A stretch of DNA of 64,000 bases from Sinorhizobium sp. A49 (GCF_002002725.1 NZ_MUNW01000080.1:38218-102217); one strand, 5' to 3'; shown: positions 52,622-63,206, numbered from the stretch's first letter. The notes: a model not told the origin generated them from the sequence alone. Made by a program: numbers and translations.

Positions 52622-54058
52622 GTGCGTATCAAGTCTTTCGCATCGCAGGAGTTGATGAAAGCCACGTTTGTGGCGCGTGCCTTGTCCCACGCCGCAGCCG
52701 CGTACGCTTGCGTCCGCACAGCTTTCAAGGTGCCGTTGTCCAGCAGACGATGGCTTGCGGCACTTTTCGTGCTCGGCGCTTGCCCGGCTGCATGGGCGGA
52801 TGATGTGCTCTTCGAAAACGTCCGCATCTTCGACGGAAAAGGCGCGACCTCACTTTCCGCTCCGTCGAATGTACTGGTCAAAGGCAATGTGATCGCTCGG
52901 ATCTCGACAGACCCTGTCGAGGCTGAAGGCGCCCAGCGCATTGCCGGGAACGGCCGCACGCTGATGCCGGGCCTTATCGATGCGCACTGGCACGCAATGC
53001 TGGCGCGATCCACTCCGGCAGAGTCGTTCGGCGATGTCGGCTTCAACAATCTCGTCGCCGGCGACGAGGCGACGGACACTCTGATGCGCGGCTTTACCAC
53101 CGTGCGCGATGTGGGCGGACCGGTGTTCGGTCTCAAGCGCGCGATAGACACTGGTATTGTCGAGGGCCCGCGCATCTACCCCTCCGGCGCCATGATCACC
53201 GTCACCAGCGGGCATGGCGATTTCCGTCAGATGAGCGACCTGCCGCGGGTGATCGGTGGCCCATTCGCCCGGATGGAGCAGGTCGGCGGGAGCATCGTGG
53301 TGGACAGCCCCGACGAGGTGCGGCTGCGCGCGCGCGAGCAATTCATGCAAGGGGCAGCGCTGATCAAGGTGACGGCGGGAGGAGGAGTGTCTTCACCGCA
53401 CAGTCCGCTCGACGTGACCACCTTTACCGAGCCCGAACTGCGGGCCGCGGTGGAAATCGCCGACAATTGGGGCACCTACGTTGCAGCTCACGCCTTCACG
53501 TCGCATGCGATCAGGATCGCGATAGCCGCCGGGGTGAAGTGTATCGAACACGGTTTCCTCATGGATGAGGAAACCGCCAAGCTGATCGCCGAGAAGGGCA
53601 TCTGGCTCAGCCTGCAGCCGCTACCCGAGTTGTTGCGGCAAGGCTTTGCGGAAGGTTCGGTCGAGAGGGCCAAGGCGGATGAGGTGTGGCCCGGCATCGG
53701 CAGAACCTACGAACTGGCGAAGAAATACAAGATCAAGACGGCGTGGGGCACCGATGTGCTGTTCTCCCGCGCATTGGCGCAGCAGCAGGGGGCGATCCTG
53801 GCCTCTCTCAAGCGCTGGTACACGCCTGCCGAAGCGCTCTCCATGGCAACCGGGACGAATGCGCAGTTGCTGGCGCTTTCCGGCCCACGCAATCCCTATC
53901 CGGGAAAACTCGGCGTCGTCGAGGAAGGCGCGCTTGCTGACCTGTTGCTCGTCGACGGCAACCCGTTGGAGAATCTCGACCTCGTGGCCGATGCCGACAG
54001 CAACTTCAAGATCATCATGAAGGACGGGATCATCTATAAGAACACGCTGGCGAAGTGA
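52622..54058 (+). CDS. Secreted metal-dependent amidohydrolase
   Basis: 478 residues. An N-terminal export signal (RRWLAALFVLGACPAAWA, about residues 41-58, preceded by an unusually long 40-residue lead) then the imidazolonepropionase/prolidase-type amidohydrolase: LMPGLIDAHWHAML (HxH metal pair), LIKVTAGGG (carboxylated-lysine position), VAAHAFTSHAI, CIEHG, and TAWGTDVLF (aspartate). Likely a periplasmic dipeptidase or lactonase-like hydrolase. GTG start with GGAG; ATG 52655 is an alternative. No link to phage functions. Confidence 0.85.
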   Translation: MRIKSFASQELMKATFVARALSHAAAAYACVRTAFKVPLSSRRWLAALFVLGACPAAWADDVLFENVRIFDGKGATSLSAPSNVLVKGNVIARISTDPVEAEGAQRIAGNGRTLMPGLIDAHWHAMLARSTPAESFGDVGFNNLVAGDEATDTLMRGFTTVRDVGGPVFGLKRAIDTGIVEGPRIYPSGAMITVTSGHGDFRQMSDLPRVIGGPFARMEQVGGSIVVDSPDEVRLRAREQFMQGAALIKVTAGGGVSSPHSPLDVTTFTEPELRAAVEIADNWGTYVAAHAFTSHAIRIAIAAGVKCIEHGFLMDEETAKLIAEKGIWLSLQPLPELLRQGFAEGSVERAKADEVWPGIGRTYELAKKYKIKTAWGTDVLFSRALAQQQGAILASLKRWYTPAEALSMATGTNAQLLALSGPRNPYPGKLGVVEEGALADLLLVDGNPLENLDLVADADSNFKIIMKDGIIYKNTLAK

Positions 54059-54277
54059 GGCGCAGGCGCATCCGAATGTCGGCTGGCGCTTTTGCTACAC
54101 CAGTGGGACAGGCTGGTTGCATATGGCCGGGCCGCTGCAGATTTGCCGCCGGGTGATCGCCAGATAGAAATGGCAACGGTGCAACTGGAGGGATGGCGTG
54201 GCTACTGCCGGTGCCGACAGCCGGGATTCACTTGGAACCCCGGCTGTCCGAAATGCATTGCGGGCCGAAGGGCGGTC

Positions 54278-54700
54278 TCAGTTGCCGCCGATGCGTTCGC
54301 GCAGGCGGTCGTCGCGCTCGATGATTTCAGGGGTGAGTGCGTCGCCGAAATCGGCCGCCTCGAACACCGGGCGGATTTCGATTTCGCTCGGGCCCGGCAT
54401 CGGATTGGGGCAGCGCTTTACCCAGGCGATCGCCTCGTCCATGTCCTTGACCTGCCAGATCCAGAAGCCGGCGACCAGTTCCTTGGTCTCGGTGAAGGGG
54501 CCGTCGATGACAAGGCGGCTTGCGCCGTCGAAGGCGACGCGCTTGCCCCTGGACGAGGGGTGCAGGCCTTCGCCGGCCTGCATGATGCCGGCATTGACCA
54601 GCTCTTCGTTGAACTTGCCCATGGCTTCGAGCAACTCGGTCGAGGGCATCTTGCCGGCTTCGCTGTCCTCGGTCGCCTTCACCATTACTATCACGCGCAT
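54278..54700 (-). CDS. YCII-related DGPF-domain protein (second)
   Basis: 140 residues: MRVIVMVKATEDSEAGKMPSTELLEAMGKFNEELVNAGIMQAGEGL, then LVIDGPFTETKELVAGFWIWQVKDMDEAIAWVKR, the DGPF motif region. A strong AAAGGAG ribosome site fixes the ATG at 54700. No sigma gene adjoins, but an ECF42-type promoter lies 50 bases upstream, so the sigma factor encoded at 37.9 kb may control it. Confidence 0.88.
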   Translation of the reverse strand: MRVIVMVKATEDSEAGKMPSTELLEAMGKFNEELVNAGIMQAGEGLHPSSRGKRVAFDGASRLVIDGPFTETKELVAGFWIWQVKDMDEAIAWVKRCPNPMPGPSEIEIRPVFEAADFGDALTPEIIERDDRLRERIGGN

Positions 54701-54750
54701 GGTCTTTTCTCCTTTGATCGACGAAGCCAAACCGGCCTCTGTGCTTGAAT

Positions 54751-54777
54751 GACGAACGGCCAGAGACAGGGCCGACA
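54751..54777 (-). promoter_or_regulatory. Predicted ECF42-type promoter
   Basis: On the minus strand, TGTCGG (54777-54772), 17 bases, CGTC (54754-54751), 50 bases before the DGPF start at 54700. Same boxes and spacing as at 11054. Confidence 0.6.
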
Positions 54778-55110
54778 TTTGCCCGAAACTTTTTTCGGCA
54801 AACCGATAAAGTGCCGGCGGTGACCCCACGCAGATCGGGAGCGACCGCCTTCTGCACCGCCTGGCTGTGTGCTGAAGTGGTGTCGCCGATGAGCGCAGGG
54901 AAGACGTCTCGGCAAAGATATGTCTGATCTCGCGCAAGACGAAATTCGCCGACGGCAGGATCTTCTGCCATGCCGCCGTGGGATTGGGTGACATGAGGTG
55001 TCGCCGATATCATTGTGTTTTTACATGCTAATATGACAATGAACGCATTCACCATGGGTTCACGTCCAGGGGGGATAGCTTGCGCCTATTCGAAACGGAT
55101 AGGTGTCGAG

Positions 55111-55692
55111 ATGAAGAAGATAGGCATTGTGATCCTTGCGGCGGTGACGGCTCTGACGAGCTATACGCCTGCGAATGCCGTGCCGGTTGCGGCCGTTCAG
55201 ATGCGGCAGCAAAGCGACGTTACGAGCGTGCAGTATCGTGAATGGGGCGGCGACAGACATCGCCCGCGGCCGGGCTGGAACCATGGTGGACATCGACCGC
55301 GTCCCGGCTGGGACGGCGGTTACCGCCCACGCCCGGGTTGGGACGGCGGTTATCGTCCACGGCCACACTGGGATGGCGGCTACCGCCCGCGGCCGAGCTG
55401 GCAGGGAAGCGGCGGGTATCGCTACGGCTGGTACAATGGCCACCGGGGTTATCGCGGCTACCGCGATGGGTACCGCCGTCACAATGACGGCTGGTGGTAT
55501 CCGCTGGCAGCCTTCGGCGCCGGTGCCATCATCGGCGGCGCGATTGCCGCTCCGCCGCGGCGCGTCGAAACCGGCGTGAACCCGCGGCACGCCAGCTGGT
55601 GCTATGACCGCTACCGCTCCTACCGCGCCTGGGACAACTCGTTCCAGCCCTATGGCGGTCCGCGGCAGCAGTGCTACTCGCCTTACTATTGA
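55111..55692 (+). CDS. BA14K-family secreted protein with tandem [10 protein letters not shown] repeats
   Basis: 193 residues. Signal peptide [23 protein letters not shown], then five near-repeats of the ten-residue unit (R/Y)[10 protein letters not shown] between about residues 49 and 100, the shared [16 protein letters not shown] segment, and the BA14K tail [24 protein letters not shown]. The repeats correspond to 30-base tandem DNA units at about 55260-55400, which could expand or contract. Paralogue of 35871-36335. Confidence 0.88.
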   Translation: MKKIGIVILAAVTALTSYTPANAVPVAAVQMRQQSDVTSVQYREWGGDRHRPRPGWNHGGHRPRPGWDGGYRPRPGWDGGYRPRPHWDGGYRPRPSWQGSGGYRYGWYNGHRGYRGYRDGYRRHNDGWWYPLAAFGAGAIIGGAIAAPPRRVETGVNPRHASWCYDRYRSYRAWDNSFQPYGGPRQQCYSPYY

Positions 55693-55700
55693 TGCAAGAC

Positions 55701-55735
55701 GACCCCGCCGGTCGGTTGCGATCGGCGGGGTCTTT
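55701..55735 (+). terminator. Terminator after BA14K gene 2
   Basis: GACCCCGCCG...CGGCGGGGTC hairpin followed by TTTG. Same position and general form as the terminator after the first BA14K gene. Confidence 0.75.
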
Positions 55736-55907
55736 GTCGGGGAGGTCATCCACCCTGGCTTGCTGGCGCCCTGTCGGGCGCTGCGGCATTCATCCGCGAA
55801 ATGGCCATGCCGAGAGACAAGGTCTCAAATGCGCGACGACGTTGCGCGGGTATCGGTTTGACCAACAGGCATTGGCGCAAATAGCCAACACGCTCCCGCG
55901 GGCTTGC

Positions 55908-56108
55908 TCAGAATGAGTAACCCTTGCCGTTGCTTGGCGTCGAGGTTCTGCTGGTCCTGCCGGGTCCTGCAGCCAGTTCGATTGTGTCGGTACCCGCGTG
56001 CTCGACCTTCGCAGGCTTGGCGTTCAGGGTCGAACTTGGGGGAGTTGCGGCCGTGGCGATCGCCGCCAGGGCGAACGATGCGGCAGCGGCAATAATGATT
56101 GTCTTCAT
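55908..56108 (-). CDS. Small secreted protein
   Basis: 66 residues. MKTIIIAAAASFALAAIATA is a signal peptide with cleavage at ATA-A; the short mature part (TPPSSTLNAKPAKVEHAGTDTIEL...) is unstructured. AAAGGA is 8 bases upstream. Function unknown. Confidence 0.65.
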   Translation of the reverse strand: MKTIIIAAAASFALAAIATAATPPSSTLNAKPAKVEHAGTDTIELAAGPGRTSRTSTPSNGKGYSF

Positions 56109-56402
56109 CGCTGTTTCCTTTGTTTCCACACATGGTTTCGGCCGCTGCGACCCGCCGGAGCGTTGACGCGGCTCGTCGCTCGTACGGCGGGATCTCGGTG
56201 CCGGGAATACGGCAGATGCCGTATATCGACCTCGGTGGAAGCGGAAACGGCGGGCTTGGGTTAACGGAGGCTTACCGGCGGCGGTTCCTGTCAGGCCGCT
56301 TTTCGGGCGACGGCGGAGCCGGATTTCCGGCCTCCGCAGCCGCATGTGCGGCAGATAGGCAGGCCGCCTTGTGGGCGTTTTTCAATCCTGGTTCGGCGGG
56401 GC

Positions 56403-56675
56403 CTATTCGGGCAGGGTTTCATCGAAACGGGTGGCTTCCCGCGACGGATCGCGCTCGAGCACCTCTTCCTCCGCGTCATCGGGCAGGGCCTCGTCGCTTT
56501 CCAGATTTGCCTCGTCACGGCTAGGTACCGGCGGCACACGGCCCTGGTCTACGGGTGGCAGGTCGGCGCCACCCGGGATCTGGTCCGTTGGCACATCCGG
56601 CACGTCGCTGGCTTCGGGGTCTGGAAGACCCTGGCTATCAGGGGCCAGGCGCGGCTTCAGCGTTGTTCGGGGCAT
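56403..56675 (-). CDS. Small acidic hypothetical protein
   Basis: 90 residues, very rich in P, D and E: DPEASDVPDVPTDQIPGG...DEALPDDAEEEVLERDPSREATRFDETLPE. Probably disordered. AAGGAG ribosome site before the ATG at 56675. No family recognised. Confidence 0.6.
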   Translation of the reverse strand: MPRTTLKPRLAPDSQGLPDPEASDVPDVPTDQIPGGADLPPVDQGRVPPVPSRDEANLESDEALPDDAEEEVLERDPSREATRFDETLPE

Positions 56676-56888
56676 CTTGCATCTCCTTGATCGTGACCAA
56701 GGAATAAGGGCCAGGCACGCGAATAGTTCCGTATTTTGGCTTCGACGCAAGGAGGGTGTTATCCGAAGGCGATGCAATCGGCCTTCGCGTTTTGACGGGT
56801 GTGCGGCCGAGGGGCGCAGACATGGCTGAGGGTTTGGAGGCGCGCGATGCGCGACCGGGAGAAGGCGGGCATTGGGCGAGATGCCTTG

Positions 56889-56991
56889 AAGCGCGTCGCG
56901 ATCTTTCAGATCGCTTGGCTTGCTTTAAGTTCTTGTTTTCACGCATGTCGCTAGCGCAAAACCGCTGCACACTTTTGCGCGACATGCTTTA
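56889..56991. repeat. Dispersed ~100-bp intergenic repeat, copy 3
   Basis: AAGCGCGTCGCGATCT to TTTTGCGCGACATGCTTTA, colinear with 7511-7610. It overlaps the last three bases of the small gene at 56989. Presence of a host dispersed repeat here argues that this block is chromosomal, not phage. Confidence 0.8.
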
Positions 56992-57123
56992 GAACTTCAG
57001 CGTGGCATCGTCGTGTTTGGGTGGCGGGTGGCTGTCCCTCTGGCGGCGCATGCCGTAGGCGAGGGCAAGGCCCAGCACGGCGGAACCGACGACAACGGCG
57101 AGTAGTGCGAAGAAATTCTCCAT
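56989..57123 (-). CDS. 44-residue single-helix membrane protein
   Basis: MENFFALLAVVVGSAVLGLALAYGMRRQRDSH..: one membrane helix followed by a short basic, histidine-containing tail. GGGAGGAG ribosome site makes translation likely. Function unknown. Confidence 0.55.
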   Translation of the reverse strand: MENFFALLAVVVGSAVLGLALAYGMRRQRDSHPPPKHDDATLKF

Positions 57124-57863
<740 letters not shown>

Positions 57864-58445
57864 TTATCGTGATGTCGTTTCTGCGAGGTGGCGCAAGCGT
57901 TCAGCAACGCGAAGACGTTGCTCCTCGGATAACTTCCGTATGACCGATTCGTAATAGGCACCGACAAATTCGAGGGCCTCGGGACGATCGCCTGCGCCGA
58001 AATACGAGCGGGAAACCCAGTAGGCGGCTTCTTCCAGGTCAGCTTCCACGACGATGCCAAGTTCGTAGGCGGCCGCGATCATCATCTGCGCACCGTAATG
58101 GTCCTGGAGGGCCGCGCTATGCCACCAGCGGAACGCCTCCTTGGGGTTGCGCTCGACGCCTAGCCCCTCGTGGTAAATCGTGGCCAGCCGCCCTTGAGCG
58201 CCGATGTGGCCGCCGCGCGCAGCCAGCCCATTCCAGTGGTAGGCGGCAGCCAGGTTTTCCTCGCTATCGCCGAAAAAATGTTCTCCGAGCGCCGCTTGCG
58301 CGTCGACGTTTCCGCCCTTGGCGAGTTCGATCAGTCTCGGTGCTATGGTCGTGGCGCCTGGCGGCGGCGGATCGGCCAATGCAGGCGGTCGACGGGCCTT
58401 TCCGGCGAAAATTGCACGCAGCCACGTCCATAAATGCTGGATCAT
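57864..58445 (-). CDS. Sel1-repeat protein A
   Basis: 193 residues. Sel1-like (TPR-related) repeats: AQAALGEHFFGDSEENLAAAYHWNGLAARGGHIGAQGRLATIYHEGLGVERNPKEAFRWWHSAALQDHYGAQMMIAAAYELG. Such repeats mediate protein-protein contacts. Starts MIQHLWTWLRAIFAGKARRP, which parallels the N terminus of the neighbouring paralogue. No signal peptide is convincing. Confidence 0.82.
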   Translation of the reverse strand: MIQHLWTWLRAIFAGKARRPPALADPPPPGATTIAPRLIELAKGGNVDAQAALGEHFFGDSEENLAAAYHWNGLAARGGHIGAQGRLATIYHEGLGVERNPKEAFRWWHSAALQDHYGAQMMIAAAYELGIVVEADLEEAAYWVSRSYFGAGDRPEALEFVGAYYESVIRKLSEEQRLRVAERLRHLAETTSR

Positions 58446-58575
58446 TCGTCGTCGCTGCTCCTATCGGGGGAGTTGATTGATGAAGCGTACGTCAAAGCCG
58501 TGTTGCTCAGCTTCAGGGGGGCTGAGACCGCGGGATAATGTCGATAGCTGTGTCGACGCGGTGTTGCTCGTCTGC

Positions 58576-59091
58576 TCAGCCTCGGCCGCCATCAATCTGT
58601 TCTTCTTCCGATATCTCCAGCGCCTGCTGCGACAGGCTGTCTGCGGGTGTTCCCTTGGCTGCCCCCCGGTGCCTCCCGCGAGCATCGAGTGCCGCGCAGA
58701 AGCCGGCCGGTGCCGTGTTCAGGTCGACACCGCCGTCATCCCGGTTGTGCCTGTCGATTGCCTGGCGGGCACCGTGATGTCCCTTGCGCGCGGCGCTGCG
58801 CCACCAGCGAATTGCCTCCTGTGGATCGGGCTCGACGCCAAGGCCCTTGTCATAGATCGTTGCGAGGCGGGCCTGCGAAGCGGCGTGGCCTTGGCGGGCT
58901 GCCTGTCCGTTCCAGTGGTAGGATGCGGCGTAGTTTTCCTCGCGGCCATCGTTGAAATAGATTTCGCCGAGCACTGCCTGGGCGTCGAGATTTCCTGACG
59001 TGGCGAGCTCGAGCAACCTGGGCGAGACATTTGCGGCGGACAGCCGCGGCGTGAAAATGGTCTTCAACCTTCTGACTGCGTTTTGGATCAT
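58576..59091 (-). CDS. Sel1-repeat protein B (paralogue)
   Basis: 171 residues: MIQNAVRRLKTIFTPRLS, then AQAVLGEIYFNDGREENYAASYHWNGQAARQGHAASQARLATIYDKGLGVEPDPQEAIRWWRSAARKGHHGARQAI, closely similar to the protein encoded at 57864. The C-terminal 50 residues differ. A tandem duplication followed by divergence. Start at ATG 59091; a TTG at 59127 with GAGGA is possible. Confidence 0.78.
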   Translation of the reverse strand: MIQNAVRRLKTIFTPRLSAANVSPRLLELATSGNLDAQAVLGEIYFNDGREENYAASYHWNGQAARQGHAASQARLATIYDKGLGVEPDPQEAIRWWRSAARKGHHGARQAIDRHNRDDGGVDLNTAPAGFCAALDARGRHRGAAKGTPADSLSQQALEISEEEQIDGGRG

Positions 59092-59414
59092 CAGACACCC
59101 GTCTTGTTCATCGGCATAATTCCTCAAAATCGGGACGATCGAATGGATAAATTATGCTGCAATTTGAATGTTTTATCTCTCCAGCTCACCTGTCTAATCC
59201 GGTGTGAGGCGCCTTTGGCCGCACCGGGTGCAGCGAATGCGCGGTCTGTAAATTAGTATTGGTGACATAATGCAACCTAAGGTCAAGTGGGTCCGCGCAA
59301 TTTCCCGTGGATATCGGAAGGCTGTTGCTCGTTTGCCGCTTGCTGCGCGCGCGGATGCCTGAGCGACTGTAAAGAGCTTTGCGGCGCCATTGGCGCTGCA
59401 TGGGAGTCCTCATC
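59092..59414. other. Junction between host-like block and phage late module
   Basis: About 320 AT-richer bases with no supported gene; the late promoter may lie here. Confidence 0.4.
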
Positions 59415-59825
59415 ATGAGTATCGGAAAACCAGCCAAGGACCCGAAGACGGGGCGTTTCCTGCCGCGCGAGCCGCGGGTCGGAGCCCCAATCGGGGCGGG
59501 TGCACCTGCACGAACGCGCGCCCGCAAGGCGGTGCGCTCCAAGCTCGGCGAGCTCTTTCTCGAGGATATGCTTTGCGCCTGGGAGAGCCGAGGGGCGGCG
59601 GCGATCCAGGCGCTGATCGAAAAGAACCCGCATGATTTCCTCAAGGCCGTGGCTTCGCTGATGCCGAAGGACGTGACCGTCAATGTCAACCAGATCGGGG
59701 AGATGACGGATGAGCAACTCCTCGAGCGGATCCGCAAGCTCGACGCCAAGATCAAGCCTTTCCTCGCTGCTCAGGGAGCGGATGGAGCTGGCGATGGAGA
59801 TCGGGCGGCGGCAGAACACGAATAG
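59415..59825 (+). CDS. Phage terminase small subunit (putative)
   Basis: 136 residues. MSIGKPAKDPKTGRFLPREPRVGAPIG.. basic N terminus, then LGELFLEDMLCAWESRGAAAIQALIEKNPHDFLKAVASLMPKDVTVNVNQ and an acidic C terminus. Position directly before, and 44-base overlap with, the large terminase gene is the main evidence. GGGAG is 8 bases before the ATG. Confidence 0.72.
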   Translation: MSIGKPAKDPKTGRFLPREPRVGAPIGAGAPARTRARKAVRSKLGELFLEDMLCAWESRGAAAIQALIEKNPHDFLKAVASLMPKDVTVNVNQIGEMTDEQLLERIRKLDAKIKPFLAAQGADGAGDGDRAAAEHE

Positions 59826-61149
59826 GCTGCGCTACTACCGGCCCTATGCCAGGCAGACGGCGTTTCACGAGGCGGGTGCGAGCTTTCGCGAGCGCCTGTT
59901 CATGGCTGGAAACCAGCTCGGAAAGACGCTTGCAGGCGCTGCCGAAGCGGCGATGCACCTGACCGGAGACTATCCTCATTGGTGGGCGGGCCGACGGTTC
60001 GACCGACCGATCACGATGATCGGCGGCTCGGAGTCGCACGAGCTGACACGCGATGGCGTGCAGCGGCTGCTCGTCGGCCCGCCGATGAACGAGGAGGATT
60101 GGGGCACCGGGTACATCCCGAAGGCGGCAATTGCCGGCTGGACACGCAGGTCAAGCGCATCCGGCGCGCTCGACAGCGTGACGGTGCGCCATGCGGCCGG
60201 CGGCACCTCGACGTTGCTTCTAAAGGCTTATGAGCAAGGCCGGGCCAAATGGCAGGCAAACACGGTTGATTATGTCTGGTTCGACGAGGAGCCGCCCGAG
60301 GACGTGTACTTCGAGGGCATCACCCGCACCAATGCGACCGGCGGTTCCGTCGCCGTGACGTTCACGCCGCTGAAGGGGATGAGCTCGGTGGTCAGCCGCT
60401 ACCTGCTGGAACCTTCCGACGACAGGACGGTGGTGACGATGACGATCGACGATGCCGAGCATTACACGCCCGAAGAGCGGGCGAAGATCATCGCGAGCTA
60501 TCCCGCACATGAGAAGGAAGCGCGCACCAAGGGCGTGCCGACGCTGGGCTCGGGCCGGATTTTCCCGGTGACCGAGGAGCAGATCCGCATCGAGCCTTTC
60601 GAGATCCCCGGCCATTGGGTGCAGATCGGCGGGCTCGACTTCGGCTGGGATCACCCGTTTGCTGCCGTCGCCTGTGCCTGGGACAGGGATGCCGATGTCT
60701 TCTACGTGACGAAGGTCTACCGCGAGCGCGAGGCGACGCCGATCATTCATGCCGCCAGCTTAAAACCCTGGGGTGCCTGGCTGCCCTGGTCATGGCCGCA
60801 TGACGGCCTGCAGCACGACAAGGGCTCGGGCGAGCAACTGGCAGCGCAATATCGCGGGCAGGGGCTCGCGATGCTGCAGGAGCGGGCAACCTTCGACGAC
60901 GGCACCAACGGCGTCGAGGCAGGGATATCCGACATGCTGCAGCGCATGCAGACCGGGCGCTTCAAGGTGTTTTCCACCTGCGGCGAATGGTTCGAGGAAT
61001 TCAGGCTCTACCACCGCAAGGACGGTCGGATCGTCAAGGAGCGCGACGACGTTCTCTCGGCCTGTCGCTACGCGCTGATGATGAAACGCTTTGCCCGGGC
61101 AAAGGCCGATGCGGCCGCCTGGAAATTCATGGATCGGAAGGTTGTGTAA
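59782..61149 (+). CDS. Phage terminase large subunit
   Basis: 455 residues. ATPase: MAGNQLGKTLAGA (Walker A, about residue 43) and YVWFDEEPPE (Walker B, about 164). Nuclease: GLDFGWDHPFA (about 282) and later acidic residues. Fits Terminase_6/P22-like packaging motors that translocate and cut concatemeric DNA. The ATG at 59782 has GGGAG upstream. Its stop overlaps the portal start (TAATG). Confidence 0.92.
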   Translation: MELAMEIGRRQNTNRLRYYRPYARQTAFHEAGASFRERLFMAGNQLGKTLAGAAEAAMHLTGDYPHWWAGRRFDRPITMIGGSESHELTRDGVQRLLVGPPMNEEDWGTGYIPKAAIAGWTRRSSASGALDSVTVRHAAGGTSTLLLKAYEQGRAKWQANTVDYVWFDEEPPEDVYFEGITRTNATGGSVAVTFTPLKGMSSVVSRYLLEPSDDRTVVTMTIDDAEHYTPEERAKIIASYPAHEKEARTKGVPTLGSGRIFPVTEEQIRIEPFEIPGHWVQIGGLDFGWDHPFAAVACAWDRDADVFYVTKVYREREATPIIHAASLKPWGAWLPWSWPHDGLQHDKGSGEQLAAQYRGQGLAMLQERATFDDGTNGVEAGISDMLQRMQTGRFKVFSTCGEWFEEFRLYHRKDGRIVKERDDVLSACRYALMMKRFARAKADAAAWKFMDRKVV

Positions 61150-63206
61150 TGGCAGCGATGAAAAAACAGGAACTGGCCGACCTCGTCAGCCAGCTCGTCC
61201 GGGATTGCGAGACCTATCGCGACGCGCTGTCGATCGACCGCGTCAGGGCGATGGAATATTACGACGGGGTGATGAAGGACGTGCCGTCCGACGCCAACCG
61301 CTCCAAGGTGGTTTCGCGCGATGTTCGCGCGGCGGTGAAGAAGGTGCTGCCTTCGCTTGTTCGTACCGTGCTCGGCAATGACAAGGTGGTGCAGTACGAG
61401 CCGGTCAACCAGGGCGACGAGGCGGGCGCCGAGCAGGCGACCGACTATATCAACTACATCGTCTTTCCCGAGAGCGACGGCTATGACGCGGTGCAGGACG
61501 CGGCGCACGATGCGCTGAAGCTCAGGAACGGCGTGATCCGCTGGTGGTACGAGAAGAAGCAGACCGTCGAGGTTTCCAGCCATACCGGGCTCGATGAGGC
61601 GGCGCTGGTGCAGCTGATCGCCGACGATGCCGTGGAGGTGCTGGAACAATCGCAATCGGTCGAGGCGATCGAACTGCCGACGGGGCGCGTGGAGCAGCCG
61701 GTCTTCAACGTGAAGATCCGCCGCACCGGCGAGCGCGGTACGACGCGGCTTGCCGCGGTGCCGCTGGAAGAGTTTCTCATCCATCCGGACGCAATCTCGA
61801 TCGACGACAGCCCGATCACCGGCATCAACCGGCGCATGCGCCGCTCCGACCTCATCGCCATGGGCTATAACCGGGCGAAGGTGGAAGGCTTTACTGTCGC
61901 CGGCGACCATGACGGCGACGACGAGGCGTTTGCCCGTCGCCGCGACGTCTTTGGCGACGGGGAGGCGACGGCGACCGCGCTGCAGGAGGTGGAATACTAC
62001 GAACTCTACGTGAAGGTGGACGCCGACGACGACGGTATCGCCGAGCTGCGCCGCCTGGTCTTTGCCGGCGGTATCGGGCCGGACAACTTGCTGGACGACG
62101 AGGAATGGGACGAGGTGCCCTTTGCCGATCTCATCACCGAGCGCCGCCCGCACCAGCGCGAGGGCAACTCCGTCACCGACGATATGGCCGAGATCCAGCG
62201 GGTGAAGACCGTGCTCCTGCGCCAGACGCTCGACAATCTCTACTGGCAGAACAACCAGCAGCCGATCGTGCAGGAAGGTGTGATCCAGAACCCGGAATCG
62301 GTGCTGAACCCGAAGTTCGGCCAGCCGATCCGCGTCGGCCAGGGCGTCGATGTGCGCGGGGCTGTCGGCTACACCGCCGTGCCGTTCGTGGCGCGGGAAT
62401 CCTTTTCGATGCTCGGCTATCTCGACCAGGAGGCGACCGACCGCACCGGCATTTCTGACGCCTCCAGCGGCATGGCGCCGGACGCGCTGCAGAACATGAC
62501 GGCGAAGGCGACGGCGCTGGTGGAGCAGGCGGGCATCGGCCAGACGGAGCTGATGGTGCGCACCTTTGCGCAAGGGCTGAAACGGGTGTTCAAGGGCCTG
62601 CTCGGCCTCGTCATCAGGCACCAGGACCGGCCGCGGGCCGTGCGGCTTCGCGGGCAATGGGTGACCTTCGACCCTCGCCACTGGAACGCCGGCATGGATG
62701 CGACCGTCAACACCGGCCTTGGCGCCGGCACACGCGAGCGCGACATGCTGATGATCCAGATGATCCAGCAGTTGCAGGAAAAGCTCTTGATGACGCTTGG
62801 GCCCGACAACCCTTATGTCTCGCCCGACAACCTCTACAACGGCATTGCCAAGACGGTGGAAGCGGCGGGGCTGAAATCGCCCGACCTCTACTTCACCAAG
62901 CCGACGCCCGAGGACATCCAGAAACGGATGCAGGCGACTGAGCAGCAACAGCAGCCGGATGCGGCCATGCAGAGGCTGCAGATGGAAGCGCAGCTGGCGG
63001 CCGAGAAGACCCGGATCGACGGCGAAAACGCCAAGCGCAAGCTGGAGATGGAACGGGAGCTGAAGCTTGCGGAAATCCAGCAGAACGGCGCGTTGAAGCG
63101 CTACCAGATCGACGCCGAACTCGCGCTCAAGCGAGAGACCAACGCCGCGCAGCTGCTCACGCGTGAGCCAGTTTCGCCTGTCCAGATCGGAGGGCATCCA
63201 GGATGA
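61149..63206 (+). CDS. Phage portal protein (P22 gp1-like)
   Basis: 685 residues. DRVRAMEYYDGVMKDVPSDANRSKVVSRDVRAAVKKVLPSLVRTVLG, the RRMRRSDLIAMGYNRAKVEGF region and TAKATALVEQAGIGQTELMVRTFAQGLKRVFKGLLGLV are portal landmarks of P22-like podoviral and related phages. The C terminus is a long coiled coil (MQRLQMEAQLAAEKTRIDGENAKRKLEMERELKLAEI). Forms the dodecameric gate for DNA packaging. GGAAGG ribosome site; overlaps both neighbours. Confidence 0.92.
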   Translation: MAAMKKQELADLVSQLVRDCETYRDALSIDRVRAMEYYDGVMKDVPSDANRSKVVSRDVRAAVKKVLPSLVRTVLGNDKVVQYEPVNQGDEAGAEQATDYINYIVFPESDGYDAVQDAAHDALKLRNGVIRWWYEKKQTVEVSSHTGLDEAALVQLIADDAVEVLEQSQSVEAIELPTGRVEQPVFNVKIRRTGERGTTRLAAVPLEEFLIHPDAISIDDSPITGINRRMRRSDLIAMGYNRAKVEGFTVAGDHDGDDEAFARRRDVFGDGEATATALQEVEYYELYVKVDADDDGIAELRRLVFAGGIGPDNLLDDEEWDEVPFADLITERRPHQREGNSVTDDMAEIQRVKTVLLRQTLDNLYWQNNQQPIVQEGVIQNPESVLNPKFGQPIRVGQGVDVRGAVGYTAVPFVARESFSMLGYLDQEATDRTGISDASSGMAPDALQNMTAKATALVEQAGIGQTELMVRTFAQGLKRVFKGLLGLVIRHQDRPRAVRLRGQWVTFDPRHWNAGMDATVNTGLGAGTRERDMLMIQMIQQLQEKLLMTLGPDNPYVSPDNLYNGIAKTVEAAGLKSPDLYFTKPTPEDIQKRMQATEQQQQPDAAMQRLQMEAQLAAEKTRIDGENAKRKLEMERELKLAEIQQNGALKRYQIDAELALKRETNAAQLLTREPVSPVQIGGHPG

